A stretch of 64,000 nt of DNA from JAJYKN01 sp035516155 (GTDB lineage: Bacteria > Nitrospirota > UBA9217), in contig DATJAP010000016.1 of the NCBI GenBank assembly GCA_035516155.1, forward strand, positions 93,041 to 157,040. Direction: 5' to 3'. How positions within the stretch are numbered: position 1 is the first letter of the stretch; every line of letters begins with the position of its first letter. Both the position numbers and the translations under genes were made by a program. Of the stretch, positions 31,216 through 41,245 are shown piece by piece. Under the pieces are notes generated by a model. The model saw nothing but the letters and a program-made list of their open reading frames with translations, was not told the origin of the DNA and searched no databases.

Positions 31216-33324
31216 TTAAACGCCGATATTTTCCGTGATATTAAACTCGCTGTTCAAGAACAGATCGACAACTTTCGGATCGAACTGTGAGCCGGCGAGG
31301 GAACGAATGTATTCCTTGATGCGGTCTTCAGGCCAGGCAGCATGATATCGCCGCTCCGAATTCAATGCGTCCCAGATATCGACGAGCGAAAAGATCCGTG
31401 CCGCGAGCGGGATTTGCTCTTCTTTCAGACCGCGCGGGTAACCGGTGCCGTCCCAGCGCTCATGGTGGCAATAGGGAATGTCGAGCGCGGGCCGCAGATA
31501 GGTGATTGGCGAAAGGAGCTCAAAGGCATACCGAGGATGGCGGCGCATAACTTGCCATTCCTCCTCGCTCAGCGGGCCGGTCTTGAGCAGAATGCTATCG
31601 GGAATGCTCATTTTACCGATATCGTGAAGCAGCGCTCCCCGGCGTACATGCACCAGCTCCGCCTCGCTGATACCCATGGCACGGGCAAGGCGTATCGTCA
31701 TCTCGGTGGTTCGCTTGGTATGGCCCTCGGTCTCCTGGTCGCGGAGTTCGAGCGCCCGGGCCCAGCCTTCTATCGTTGTGTCGTACGCAAGGATGAGCTC
31801 CGTATTCGACCGTTGCAGCTCCTTGAACAGCGTGGCATTATCGATTGCGATGGCGGCCTGCGCCGCGAGTGCCTCAAGGAAGCCTCTCCACTCTTCGTCG
31901 ACGGACAGCGGCGAACGCTGAAGAATATCGAGCACGCCCTGCACCCGCCCCTTGGCAACGAGCGGTACGGCATAATAGCCGACAAAACCCTCTCCCGCGA
32001 GGAGCGGCGTACGGAGGAAACCGGCGTCGTTATCGAGAAGATTTGTGACCCCGATGCTTCGGTGCTCGAGAGCGGCGCGGCCCGCAATGCCCTCCCCGAG
32101 CCTGATCCGCGAGTGGCGGATGCCCGTGTCGCGAAAGCCCTGCATGGCGGCGTATTCGAGCTGCTGGGTATGGGGGTTCAGGAGAAGTATGGATGCGGCG
32201 TCTACGTGAAGCTGGGATATGACGAGATCGAGGATCTCCTGCAGCGTCACCCGGAGATCGAGGCTTGAACTGATTATCATATCAATTGCGTGCAGCGTCG
32301 TAAGGTGTTCGAGGCGGTATCGCGCCTGTTCTTCAGCGCGTTTACGGGCGGTGATGTCCTCACCGGAGCTTAGCGATGAGATGACCTGACCGGTTGCGTC
32401 CCTGATGAGAAGCATGCTCCAGGAGATCAGGCGCTCTGAACCGTCCCGGGAAATTACGGGGTTTTCAAAATGTTCCTCCCTATCCTGGTTTCTCTCGACA
32501 AGTTTGGAGTAGAAAGCCCGGGCATTCATCTGGGCCCGTGACGGGATGAAATGATCGAACCAGTTTTTTCCAACAATTTCCTCCTCGGGGAAACCGAGAA
32601 TTTCGCCGCCTTTTCTGTTGATGAGGCTGACGGTCCCCTGGGGATCAAGGACGACGATGATGACGCCGGCTATGTCAAGATACTGCACAGCCCGTTCCTT
32701 TTCCTTCTGATGCGCCTCCTCGGCCATCAGGCGCCGCGAGATATCACGGAAGATGCCCTGGATGATTTTTTTACTGCCCATCGTGACGATGCTTGTGCTG
32801 ACCTCTACGGGAATGGTGCGGCCGTCGCGGTGTAGTATGCAGAGATCGCCGCTGAGCGCCTGTCCGTTGATGAGGGCATCGTCGAGTAGTTTCCGGCACC
32901 GGCCGGAATCGTTTTCAGGATGAAGCAGGGAGAGGTTCTGTCCGATGAGCTGGTCCGCGGAACGGCCGGTGAATTCCTCGATTTTCCGGTTCACCTCGAG
33001 CATGGCACCCGTCTCGATATCGGCAATGACGATGCCGTCGTTGGCGTGCTGCATAAGTAAGCGGTATTTTCCCTCGGAGTCTCGCAAAGCTGTTTCAGTT
33101 CTTTCGCGGAGCTGCAATTCATGCCGTACGACGAGGTACAGAAAAATGACGCTGATGACGACGAAAAAACCGCCCTTATAGGTCTGCAGTATTGTTAGTT
33201 CGTGGACATCGGTGACCATCATCTCCAAGACCCGATCCGACACAGCGATCCACAGGCCTCCGAAGATAAGATAAAAAAGCGATATCCGAAACACAGAATT
33301 CGAGGTAAACCGTTTCATTATCAT
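31216..33324 (-). CDS. Membrane PAS-PAS-GAF-HD-GYP signalling protein
   Basis: 702 aa. Two N-terminal membrane spans (about 12-30 and 50-68) enclose a short loop. They are followed by PAS 1 (about 85-200, YRLLMQHANDGIVIADIETG), PAS 2 (about 212-330, LDIAGVIIVVLDPQG), and a GAF domain (about 345-490). A complete HD-GYP phosphodiesterase domain (about 510-690) follows, with LLHDIGKMSIPD and HHERWDGTGYPRGLK. All HD and GYP residues are present, so c-di-GMP hydrolysis (or cGAMP-type activity) is expected. PAS and GAF would sense an unknown ligand. ATG-ATA-ATG at the start leaves two possible first residues. No DGC gene is nearby. Confidence 0.9.
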   Translation of the reverse strand: MIMKRFTSNSVFRISLFYLIFGGLWIAVSDRVLEMMVTDVHELTILQTYKGGFFVVISVIFLYLVVRHELQLRERTETALRDSEGKYRLLMQHANDGIVIADIETGAMLEVNRKIEEFTGRSADQLIGQNLSLLHPENDSGRCRKLLDDALINGQALSGDLCILHRDGRTIPVEVSTSIVTMGSKKIIQGIFRDISRRLMAEEAHQKEKERAVQYLDIAGVIIVVLDPQGTVSLINRKGGEILGFPEEEIVGKNWFDHFIPSRAQMNARAFYSKLVERNQDREEHFENPVISRDGSERLISWSMLLIRDATGQVISSLSSGEDITARKRAEEQARYRLEHLTTLHAIDMIISSSLDLRVTLQEILDLVISQLHVDAASILLLNPHTQQLEYAAMQGFRDTGIRHSRIRLGEGIAGRAALEHRSIGVTNLLDNDAGFLRTPLLAGEGFVGYYAVPLVAKGRVQGVLDILQRSPLSVDEEWRGFLEALAAQAAIAIDNATLFKELQRSNTELILAYDTTIEGWARALELRDQETEGHTKRTTEMTIRLARAMGISEAELVHVRRGALLHDIGKMSIPDSILLKTGPLSEEEWQVMRRHPRYAFELLSPITYLRPALDIPYCHHERWDGTGYPRGLKEEQIPLAARIFSLVDIWDALNSERRYHAAWPEDRIKEYIRSLAGSQFDPKVVDLFLNSEFNITENIGV

Positions 33325-33402
33325 ACCCAGATAATATCCTGATGGAGTTGATAAGTATTATCCTGGCTCTTTATATATATTATCTTAGCACCATAATCAA
33401 CG

Positions 33403-33433
33403 AAAAAGAACCTCTCCCGGTGAGGAGAGGTTC
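33403..33433 (-). terminator. Terminator after the FKBP gene
   Basis: Perfect 10-bp stem GAACCTCTCC/GGAGAGGTTC with a 6-base loop, then TTTTT on the minus strand. It lies between the FKBP gene and the HD-GYP gene, so these are separate transcripts. Confidence 0.85.
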
Positions 33434-33506
33434 AGGAGCCATCCGCTGAACAATAGTCCTTTGTGCTTACTGTAAGGAAACAGGCGTGCGGAAAAAAAAT
33501 GGCGTT

Positions 33507-33935
33507 TCAGACGATACCGATCAGTTCGATATGGAAGGTAAGATCTTTTCCGGCAAGCGGATGATTCGCATCGAGCGTCAAGGTTGTGTCGGATACAGCT
33601 GTAACCGTAACCAGGACCGTCTTGTTGTCCATTTGGGTGAGTTCAAGTCGCTGACCTACGTTGGGGTTCAGGCCCGGCGGCAGCTGGCCGCGTTCCATGG
33701 TGATGATCATATCCGGCCGCCGCGGACCGTACGCCTGGTCCACGGGGATTATCGCGGTTTTTGATTCGCCGGAATTCATCCCCACCACGGCCTGTTCAAA
33801 TCCGGCAATGACCTGTCCTTTGCCGAGGGTGAATTGCAGCGGATGACGGCTCCGGGACGTGTCGAAAACAGTGCCGTTTTCGAGTTGACCGGTGTAGTGT
33901 ACCTGTACTGTATCGCCCTGTTTGGCTTGTGCCAT
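33507..33935 (-). CDS. FKBP-type peptidyl-prolyl isomerase (SlyD-like)
   Basis: 142 aa. Prolyl isomerase and chaperone of the SlyD/FkpB group. The FKBP half begins GDTVQVHYTGQLENGTVFDTS and contains PLQFTLGKGQVIAGFEQAVVG. An insert-in-flap domain spans about 70-120 (VDQAYGPRRPDMIITMERGQLP...), and the C-terminus has NHPLAGKDLTFHIELIGI. There is no histidine-rich metal-binding tail as in E. coli SlyD, and no signal peptide, so it is cytosolic. ATG 33935 follows AAGGAG. A single-gene transcript ending in its own terminator. Confidence 0.93.
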   Translation of the reverse strand: MAQAKQGDTVQVHYTGQLENGTVFDTSRSRHPLQFTLGKGQVIAGFEQAVVGMNSGESKTAIIPVDQAYGPRRPDMIITMERGQLPPGLNPNVGQRLELTQMDNKTVLVTVTAVSDTTLTLDANHPLAGKDLTFHIELIGIV

Positions 33936-34172
33936 AAATTCTCCTTTACTTGCTTTTTGAAAATGCGCTCAAAAAACATCACGAATGAAACTTATTTTTA
34001 TGAATTTGTTAGGCGGTTGAGTGTTTACTTTACTTCTTCTTCATGATTCCTGCAACTGTAAAATGGGACTCATCTGTTTACGATTATAAAAGTGTGCAGA
34101 CCGCACTCTTGACGTCATGGTATCGTCTGAGAAGGTAATCGTTTCCGTGATAACTCGCAACTCCTCGTATCG

Positions 34173-34478
34173 TCATCCGGCCTTATAATCAATGACAGCC
34201 CTGTTCTCCCGCAGTTTGGCGATGTTCGAGGCGACTTTAACATGCTCGGGATGGTTCTGATAAAGATCGAGGTCCCTTTCGCTTTCAAACGCGGAATAGA
34301 GAGAGATATCGAAGGCGGCGTCAGAAGGGATGATATTGATTCCCACCTCGAGTTCTTTGATCTGGGGGATCTTGTTTTTCAGCGATTCGAGTTCTGCCTT
34401 CATGATTTGCGCATTCCGGGTTTTGTCCGAGCCTTCGGCAAAGTCTTTTAGTTTCCAGAGTACGATATGCTTGATCAC
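34173..34478 (-). CDS. Dabb-family (stress-responsive A/B barrel) protein
   Basis: 101 aa. A ferredoxin-like dimeric alpha/beta barrel. The hallmark start IKHIVLWKLKDFAEG and the later FDISLYSAFESERDLDLYQNHPEH fit the Dabb family, whose bacterial members mostly lack a known role. The frame begins at a GTG five codons earlier, but I chose the GTG at 34478 because GAGGAGG lies 6 bases before it and the protein then opens MIKHIVLWKL as usual. It stands alone between the FKBP gene and rlpA, and I see no operon. Confidence 0.85.
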   Translation of the reverse strand: MIKHIVLWKLKDFAEGSDKTRNAQIMKAELESLKNKIPQIKELEVGINIIPSDAAFDISLYSAFESERDLDLYQNHPEHVKVASNIAKLRENRAVIDYKAG

Positions 34479-34659
34479 CTGATGCCTCCTCACGGCAGCG
34501 CTAGGATTTGTAAAACAACGGGAGCTGTTTTTTTATTGCTCTCTCGATTAATACTTTGTATTATAGCATCGCGTTTAAGTGCGGAGCTTAAAGGCACTTG
34601 AAGGCGGCTCTTCGCACTGGGATTGATAATACACGGTGGTTTTTAAAAGAGCAAGAACT

Positions 34660-35415
34660 ATGGCTACGATGGTAAGACGCCTTCTCCCGCTATTCTGTTG
34701 TTTACTCCTTCTGCCCGCCTGCGCTCCAAAAAAGACGAGTGTAACTCGATATCCTGAAGCTTCAAAGCCCGGCATCCGGCCATGGCAGAAACCCTATACG
34801 GTGAACGGTCAGCGCTATGAGCCGCTTGACAGTCATACCGGCTTCGTCCAGACCGGCGTTGCCAGCTGGTATGGCAGTGATTTTCACGGCAAAAATACCA
34901 GCAACGGCGAAAAGTACGATATGAATGCCATGACGGCGGCCCACAAAACACTGCCACTCGGCGTCTATGTGAAAGTAAAGAATTTGGACAACGGACGGGA
35001 AGCTATCGTGCGGGTGAATGACCGAGGTCCGTTCGTGAAAGGACGGGTCATCGATCTTTCCTATGCTGCTGCGAAGAAGCTCGGCCTGGACGCCATCGGA
35101 ACTGCACCGGTGCGGATCGAGGCTCTCGGGTATCGCGGGAGCGGCGCGGAACAGTATACGGCAGTGGCTAACTATGATGAAGGCAACTACACCATTCAGG
35201 TTGGATCATTCAAGGAGTATGGCAACGCGCAAAGATTGTCCGAAAACATGAAGAAACAATTCGGATTTTCGGAGATTCACATGACCGATGTCGATGGTGC
35301 CACGTTCTATCGTGTGTATGCGGGGAAATACACGTCTTTGCAGTCTGCTGAAGAAGCGGAAAAAACGTTTTCTGAGAGTGGCTATCCCGGCAGTTTTGTG
35401 GTGGCGCTGGAATAG
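34660..35415 (+). CDS. rlpA: RlpA-like septal-ring lytic transglycosylase lipoprotein
   Basis: 251 aa. Outer-membrane lipoprotein that cleaves denuded glycan strands in many Gram-negative bacteria. The signal peptide ends LLLLPAC (lipid Cys near residue 21). The double-psi beta-barrel shows GVASWYGSDFHGKNTSNGE, AAHKTLPLG and RVNDRGPFVKGRVIDLSYAAA, which includes the catalytic Asp region. The C-terminal SPOR domain (YTIQVGSFKEYGNAQRLSENM to the end) targets the septum. ATG 34660 is used; a GTG eight codons earlier and an ATG three codons later are possible. The only plus-strand gene inside the 31-49 kb minus-strand block. Confidence 0.92.
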   Translation: MATMVRRLLPLFCCLLLLPACAPKKTSVTRYPEASKPGIRPWQKPYTVNGQRYEPLDSHTGFVQTGVASWYGSDFHGKNTSNGEKYDMNAMTAAHKTLPLGVYVKVKNLDNGREAIVRVNDRGPFVKGRVIDLSYAAAKKLGLDAIGTAPVRIEALGYRGSGAEQYTAVANYDEGNYTIQVGSFKEYGNAQRLSENMKKQFGFSEIHMTDVDGATFYRVYAGKYTSLQSAEEAEKTFSESGYPGSFVVALE

Positions 35416-35701
35416 GGTGTCTCCGGGCAAGGCAATCCAGATTTACCCGTGTGCACTGCGCACGGGGCTTGTGTGTACGGTACCGGATCGAACCGCAGCA
35501 TCGTGCTTGTGGAGTTCTTGAACAAGTCCCTCCAGCTCCACACGACCCAGAATGTTCTTCTGCATGAAGTACCTGTCTATTTGCTGTGTATGCTGATAAT
35601 AAATCCGGGGAGGACGGCTAGCGTATGTTCGTGCAAGCCGACGCCAAGAACATATTCGAGACATCAAAAACGTGTCATCGATATCTCCCAAAAGCACATT
35701 G

Positions 35702-38700
35702 TCAAGTAATTTTCTCGCACCACTCCCGTGCGTTCTGAAACATCCTAAGCCAGGGTGAAGCTTCCAGCGATTTCTTAAGATCTTCGGGCAGCCAGCCCCA
35801 CTGCCAGGTGAGCACGCCGCGCTCGGGGTGCGGCATCATGGCGAGATGGCGGCCGTCGGGGGTGCAGAGGCCGGCAATTCCTGCAGGCGAGCCATTGGGA
35901 TTAAAGGGATAGGCTTCGGTGATCCCTGCTTCATCATCGACGTAGCGAACCGGAGCGAGTCCGTGTTCGCATTCATTGTACATGTGTGTATCAGGGAAGT
36001 ACATGAGACCTTCTCCATGAGCTACCCATATGCCCAGAACGGAATTCTCCATGCCTTTGAGCATGAGGGCAGGACTCTTCAATATTTTCACTGTCGAGAA
36101 GCGCGATTCGAACCTGCCGGACTTGTTGTGGATGAAACGCGGCTGAAGCTCGTCGGCAATACCGCGCCAGGGCACCCAGCCGAGGAGCGCCATGAGCTGA
36201 CAGCCGTTGCATACACCGAGGCTGAAGGTATCGGGACGGTGATAGAACGATTCAAACTGGTCCCAGACTTTTTTATTGAAGCGGATGGATGCGGCCCAGC
36301 CTTTTGCAGAATCAAGAACATCGGCGTAACTGAAACCGCCGACAAAGACAACGCCACGGAATGTATCGAGCGTAATGCGGCTTTTGAGAAGATCGGTTAC
36401 GGTCACGTCCCAGGGCTCGAATCCTGCGAGATAGAAGGCCGAGGTCATCTCCCGGTCACCGTTGCTTCCCTCTTCCCGGATGACTGCAACCTTCGGCTTG
36501 GATGTGCTGCAAAGGCGGCCATCGACTGTCTGAGACGGTGTAAAGGGTATGACAAAAGACGGGCCTTTCCTGTCATAGATATTTTTCCGCTCTTCGCGTA
36601 TGTTCGCCGGACTGCGCTGCAGGAGATCAAGTTGGTGGCTGGTCTCTTCCCATATATCCCGGAGCACGCGCATGTCTTCGTCTAAGACCGTTCGGCGTGC
36701 AGAGTCCGGATCTTCGTGCGAAAGGACGATTCGTTTTTCCGTCGTGGTTTTGCCTATTACCTGATAAGGTACTGCGGCTTTGTCGAGAAGAGAGAAGATG
36801 GTATTCTCATCCTTCGGGAGATATTCGATCGCGAGGCCGAGCTCTTCTGAGAAAAGGGCCGCCAAGATGTCGCTTTGCCTGCCAAGATCGATTTCGATAC
36901 CGCAATTTCCCGAAAAGGCCATTTCAAGCAGTGTAGTCACCAGGCCGCCGTCGGAGCGGTCGTGGCCGGCGAGAATAACCTCATCCCGGACTAGTTGCTG
37001 AACGGCATTGAATGTCCGCGTCAGCAGCTGGGGATCATCGAGGTCCGGGGATTTGTCACCGATCTGGCCGAAGACATGGGCCAGAGAGGATCCGCCGAGA
37101 CGGTTTTGGCTGTTGCCGAGATCGATAAACAGAATCTTGCTTGTCCCCGGCGCTTTGAGGTCAGGGGTGACGGTCTTGGTGATGTCTGGGCACGTAACAT
37201 AAGCCGAGATAACGAGTGTGCCGGGCGACTTTACGGTTTCGCTTGTATTGTCCGGGTTCATGACCCGTGCCGCCATGGAAAGGCTGTCCTTGCCCCCGTC
37301 AACCGCCATGCCGAACTCGATCATCACGTCCCGCATGGCGACGGCGGCATCGTAAAGCCGCGAACCCTCGCCCGGAAGCTTGGGGGCCCACATCCAGTTG
37401 GCGGAACAGCGGATGTCGCCGAGACCGCTCACCCGGGCCCAGACGATATTCGTGAGCGCTTCGCCGACGCTCATCCTGGCCATGGCCGCCGGGTCGATCA
37501 GTTCCTTGATCGGCTGCTCACCGATCGAGATCGCGGCGCCGGTCAGGCCAAAGTGGGATTGTGCGATAACGGCGACGTCTGACACAGTCAGCTGGAGCGG
37601 GCCGGCGCACTGCTGGCGCGCGATAAGACCGGTGACTGAGCGGTCGACCTTGTTCGTGAGGAAGCGCTTGGAGCCAACGGAGACGAGCCGGAGCACGCGG
37701 TCAAGGGCTTGGGGGATGGTCAGTTCTTTCGGCAGCTCGAGCGGCTTGAGCAATGTTTTTTTCCTGTCGAGCCTGAATACTTTCTGCGGCATGTCGCCGA
37801 GCACTTTGGCAAGCTCGAGGTTTTCCGGAAATGAGTTGTCAAATTCGTCATAGAGCACGATGAAGCCGTCACCGGTGACAATCCCGATGACCGCCATGGG
37901 TACTTTCTCCCGTTCGCAGAGCGATTTGAACAAGGCCTCATGCTCGGATTTTAAGAGGAGCGCGTTCTGCTCCTGGTACTCTGCCCCCCAGATTTCGAGG
38001 ACCGACAGGGTATTGTCGTTGACCTGAATTTTCCTGATGTCGATCTTCGCGCCCGCGGGATAGACGATTTCCTTGACTACATTGCAATTGCCGCCCGCCC
38101 CCTGGTCGTGGATACTCTGAATAGGATTTTTTTCGCCCAGCTCGACGCAGGCACGGATCACACGGTTCAGCTTCTGCTCCATCTCCGCGTCTCCGCGCTG
38201 CACAGCGTTGAAGTCCAGCTCGGCAATGTTCTCGCCCTGGATCATGGACGACGCCGCACCGCCACCCATGCCGATGCGATAGGCCGGACCGCCGATTTTG
38301 ACCACGAGCATCCCTTTGGCTGCTTCCGTCTTCTTCGTATGGCCTGAATCCATCTGGCCGACGCCGCCGCTGAACATGATGGGCTTGAGCCATTCGCGGC
38401 GCTCTCCATCGGGAAGCCTGAGACCGAAGGAGCGCGTAAATCCCTGAATGACCGGCTCACCGAACTTGTTGCCGTAATCGGAGGCCCCGTTGCTTGCTTC
38501 GACTTCGACCCGAAGGGGCAAAGCGAGGTTATTCGGATATGAATATGATGCGTCTTCCCAGGGAAGGTTGTAGCCGGGGATTCGCAGATTGCCGACACAG
38601 TACGCTGCGGTGCCCGCAACAACAAGGCCGCCGATACCGGTGGCCTGCACGTCGCGGATACGTCCGCCGGTGCCGGTTTCGGCACCCGGGAACGGGGCGA

Positions 38701-39658
38701 CGCCGGAGGGGAAATTATGCGTTTCAGCGGTGAAGATAATATGATATTTCCTTTTTGCCTCGCGGAATGCCGACGGCTTGCCGATGGCGTCGGGAACGAT
38801 CGTCCTGATAGCATATCCGCTTATTGCGCTTGAATTGTCGCTGAAGGCAATAATGCTGTTGTTCCTGTTCGCTTCGTAGGTGGCCTTCACGATCTTCATG
38901 AGCGTCTCGGGTGCATCACGGCCATCGACGATGAGTTTGCCGCGGAAGAACCAGTGCCGCGAATGTTCACTGTTCGATTGCGAAAGGTCAAAGCATTCCA
39001 CGTTTGTGGGATTGCGCCTGATGTCCTTTACGAAGAGGTTCGTGTAATAGTCGAGGTCCCAGTCATCGAGGCCGAGTCCCATCTCGCGATTGATTTTTTC
39101 GAGCGCCGGCCTCCCCTCTTCGAGGAGCGGGACAATGCGCACGGGTTCGGGTTTGATGCCCGTTTCGAAGGTTTTAAGCGGCTCGGGATAAGGGCACTCG
39201 GTCATGCGGTCGTGCACCAGCGCAAGAAATTCTCGTTCCTGGTCCTTGGTGAGCGCTTTCTTCCTCGATAGGTTTAGTCGGTAGCGGCGGGAGCGTTCAA
39301 TCCTCGTTATGTTCATGAGGCCGCAGGCATGGCACACGGAAACGGCGTTCGTTGACCAGGCCGTGGTGAAGTTCATGCGCGGGCCAACTTCTAAAAGGCA
39401 GTTTAATGTTTGGCGTTCGAGGTTTGAAGACAAGAAACTGCTGCCGGAAAATTTTTCGGGCTCAAACGTTTCGGCAAGGAGCCAGCGGAGCAGGCGCAGC
39501 TCCTCGGGAGAAAGAGCACGCCCTGCCGCAATGTTGAAACAAAACTCGGAATCAATGCCGCTAATGGACGGGGAAACCTTCTGTTGTGCGGAGGCGAGAA
39601 GGTCTGCCGTCTGGTATGGCGAAAGGGCCGGGGTCCGGTAAAGACGTAAATTGGTCAT
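35702..39658 (-). CDS. purL: Phosphoribosylformylglycinamidine synthase, single-chain
   Basis: 1318 aa. Converts FGAR, ATP and glutamine to FGAM in purine synthesis. This is the large form in which the PurS-like N-terminus, the two PurL AIRS-type halves and a PurQ glutaminase are fused. The N-terminal part runs to about 230, with ATP-site sequences such as HNFPSGVAPFPGAETGTGGR and GGAASSMIQGEN. The glutaminase (about 1060-1318) has its nucleophile in SLGVCNGCQLMALLGW and the His/Glu region in MMPHPERGVLTWQWG. Length matches the proteobacterial large type (about 1300). Separate purQ/purS genes are not needed. It stands alone, convergent with rlpA. Confidence 0.96.
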   Translation of the reverse strand: MTNLRLYRTPALSPYQTADLLASAQQKVSPSISGIDSEFCFNIAAGRALSPEELRLLRWLLAETFEPEKFSGSSFLSSNLERQTLNCLLEVGPRMNFTTAWSTNAVSVCHACGLMNITRIERSRRYRLNLSRKKALTKDQEREFLALVHDRMTECPYPEPLKTFETGIKPEPVRIVPLLEEGRPALEKINREMGLGLDDWDLDYYTNLFVKDIRRNPTNVECFDLSQSNSEHSRHWFFRGKLIVDGRDAPETLMKIVKATYEANRNNSIIAFSDNSSAISGYAIRTIVPDAIGKPSAFREAKRKYHIIFTAETHNFPSGVAPFPGAETGTGGRIRDVQATGIGGLVVAGTAAYCVGNLRIPGYNLPWEDASYSYPNNLALPLRVEVEASNGASDYGNKFGEPVIQGFTRSFGLRLPDGERREWLKPIMFSGGVGQMDSGHTKKTEAAKGMLVVKIGGPAYRIGMGGGAASSMIQGENIAELDFNAVQRGDAEMEQKLNRVIRACVELGEKNPIQSIHDQGAGGNCNVVKEIVYPAGAKIDIRKIQVNDNTLSVLEIWGAEYQEQNALLLKSEHEALFKSLCEREKVPMAVIGIVTGDGFIVLYDEFDNSFPENLELAKVLGDMPQKVFRLDRKKTLLKPLELPKELTIPQALDRVLRLVSVGSKRFLTNKVDRSVTGLIARQQCAGPLQLTVSDVAVIAQSHFGLTGAAISIGEQPIKELIDPAAMARMSVGEALTNIVWARVSGLGDIRCSANWMWAPKLPGEGSRLYDAAVAMRDVMIEFGMAVDGGKDSLSMAARVMNPDNTSETVKSPGTLVISAYVTCPDITKTVTPDLKAPGTSKILFIDLGNSQNRLGGSSLAHVFGQIGDKSPDLDDPQLLTRTFNAVQQLVRDEVILAGHDRSDGGLVTTLLEMAFSGNCGIEIDLGRQSDILAALFSEELGLAIEYLPKDENTIFSLLDKAAVPYQVIGKTTTEKRIVLSHEDPDSARRTVLDEDMRVLRDIWEETSHQLDLLQRSPANIREERKNIYDRKGPSFVIPFTPSQTVDGRLCSTSKPKVAVIREEGSNGDREMTSAFYLAGFEPWDVTVTDLLKSRITLDTFRGVVFVGGFSYADVLDSAKGWAASIRFNKKVWDQFESFYHRPDTFSLGVCNGCQLMALLGWVPWRGIADELQPRFIHNKSGRFESRFSTVKILKSPALMLKGMENSVLGIWVAHGEGLMYFPDTHMYNECEHGLAPVRYVDDEAGITEAYPFNPNGSPAGIAGLCTPDGRHLAMMPHPERGVLTWQWGWLPEDLKKSLEASPWLRMFQNAREWCEKIT

Positions 39659-39852
39659 TTTGTTTTTTCGTGCGGCAGAGTTTTCAGGACAACTCTGTCC
39701 GACGGGGCTTTCAATTCAGGATCGTTATCCCCTACACCATAAGACTCCGTCTTTTCGGGGATGGGATATGAGGCGCTGGTTGTGAATCCACCAGACAAGT
39801 ATTGTTTCAGTGATCGAGCGGTTGTCTACGGAAATGAGGCTTATTCAGAGCG

Positions 39853-40248
39853 TTATCGGTCGGCAAACGATACGACCTTTTGTTCAACAGCTTTCTGCTC
39901 GCCGGCCATTTCGCATTTTCCGTCGAAAACCACACCTTCCTCAATGATGAGTTTGGGCGTCTTGATATTCCCCTGGATTTTTGCCGGAGGCAGGAGATGC
40001 ACTTTCTGGATTGCATGGACGTTGCCCACGATCTTGCCGCTGCAGATGAGCGTACCGAGGGAAATCTCACCCTGGAGGAGCGATTCGTCGCCGCCGATGA
40101 GGGTGTCTTTAGAAACGATTTCCCCATCCACTTTGCCGTCTACACGAATCGTGCCTTCAAAACTAAGCACTCCCTTGAATTCAGTGCCCTTGCCCAAAAA
40201 TGCTGTGATCTCGGACTGTTCTGGTGTGCCCGAACCTTTCTTTAACAT
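39853..40248 (-). CDS. Bactofilin
   Basis: 131 aa. Self-polymerising cytoskeletal protein. The Bactofilin domain is the right-handed beta helix in about residues 17-105, with repeated short strands and glycines: FLGKGTEFKGVLSFEGTIRV, DGKVDGEIVSKDTLIGG, GTLICSGKIVGNVHAI, IQGNIKTPKLIIEEG. The N- and C-terminal tails are short and polar. It lies downstream of parB on the same strand, 151 bp apart; parAB-bactofilin neighbourhoods are common, and in Myxococcus bactofilins position ParABS. A role in chromosome placement is inference. Confidence 0.93.
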   Translation of the reverse strand: MLKKGSGTPEQSEITAFLGKGTEFKGVLSFEGTIRVDGKVDGEIVSKDTLIGGDESLLQGEISLGTLICSGKIVGNVHAIQKVHLLPPAKIQGNIKTPKLIIEEGVVFDGKCEMAGEQKAVEQKVVSFADR

Positions 40249-40399
40249 GAGAGGATCCTCCTCGATATGAGATTAAGAAAATGGAAGCTTGAGGACGTAG
40301 ATCAACGCAGAGAAGCAAAAATGAGAGCATGAATACGCCACGAGAGCATTTCATAATCCCCGTTTTTCCACTGTCCTTTTTAAAAAGTATTTGATTGTT

Positions 40400-41245
40400 T
40401 TATCCGATTTTTTCCAATATTCTGTCCAGCTCCTCCAGCGTGTAGTATTCAATCACGATCCGTCCACCCTTGGCTTTTGCTCTGATGCTCACCTTGGTTC
40501 CCAGGGATTTCTTGAGTTTTTCCTCTACGGCATGAAGTTCCTGACTCTGGGTCACTTTTTTCTGTTTCGGTGGATTTTTGAGCCTGGAAGCCAGCGCCTC
40601 GGCCTCACGGACCGACAGACCCTTTTTCACGATCGATGCGGAAACCAGAATCTGGTCGCGGCCGCGCTCGATCGACAGGAGCGCCTTTGCATGGCCCATG
40701 CTGAGCGCACCCGATGCAAGCTCTTGCTTCACCTCTTTCGGGAGATGGAGAATACGAAGGAAGTTCGTGACCGTTGAACGCTCCTTGCCGACCCGTTTGG
40801 CGAGATCCTCCTGCGTGAGTTTGAACTCGTCCTGGAGCCGCTTATACGCTTCGGCAGCCTCGAGAGGATTCAGGTCCTCGCGCTGGATGTTCTCGATCAG
40901 CGCCATCTCGAGGAGCTCGCGCTTGGTCGCCTCCTTGACAAGCGCCGGTATGGTCTTGAGTCCTGCGAGGCGCGACGCGCGCCATCTGCGTTCGCCGGCG
41001 ATGAGCTGATAGCCCGTGCCGGCTTTGTGCACAATGACCGGCTGGATCACACCCTGTTCCTTGATCGATGCTGCGAGCTCGTTTAGTTTGTCGTCATTAA
41101 AAACTTTGCGCGGCTGGTATTCGTTCGGGATGATCTTGTCGAGCTCGATTTCCGTGATGCCGAGCGCCTTCTTGCCTCTGTCGTCGAGCGTGGAGAGGTC
41201 CGGAATGAGTGCGCCAAGACCCTTACCGAGCGCCTGCTTTTGCAT
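40400..41245 (-). CDS. parB: Chromosome-partitioning protein ParB
   Basis: 281 aa. CTP-dependent clamp that loads at parS. The N-terminus KQALGKGLGALIPD is the ParA-interacting end. The CTP-binding motif GERRWRA is at 84-90, LIENIQREDLNPLEAAEAY follows, and the helix-turn-helix is in LTQEDLAKRVGKERSTVTNFLRIL. The C-terminal dimer domain ends LEELDRILEKIG. ATG 41245 has AAGGAGGT 8 bases before and lies inside the parA 3' end (23-bp overlap); the longer open frame across parA is a shadow. Two matching parS palindromes are at 42.13 and 44.08 kb. Confidence 0.96.
   Translation of the reverse strand: MQKQALGKGLGALIPDLSTLDDRGKKALGITEIELDKIIPNEYQPRKVFNDDKLNELAASIKEQGVIQPVIVHKAGTGYQLIAGERRWRASRLAGLKTIPALVKEATKRELLEMALIENIQREDLNPLEAAEAYKRLQDEFKLTQEDLAKRVGKERSTVTNFLRILHLPKEVKQELASGALSMGHAKALLSIERGRDQILVSASIVKKGLSVREAEALASRLKNPPKQKKVTQSQELHAVEEKLKKSLGTKVSIRAKAKGGRIVIEYYTLEELDRILEKIG

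Noticed and set aside
35443..35697. 84-codon minus-strand frame between rlpA and purL
   Set aside because: Start would be a GTG without a ribosome site directly after the purL stop; the sequence matches nothing I know. It could be a remnant but the support is too weak.
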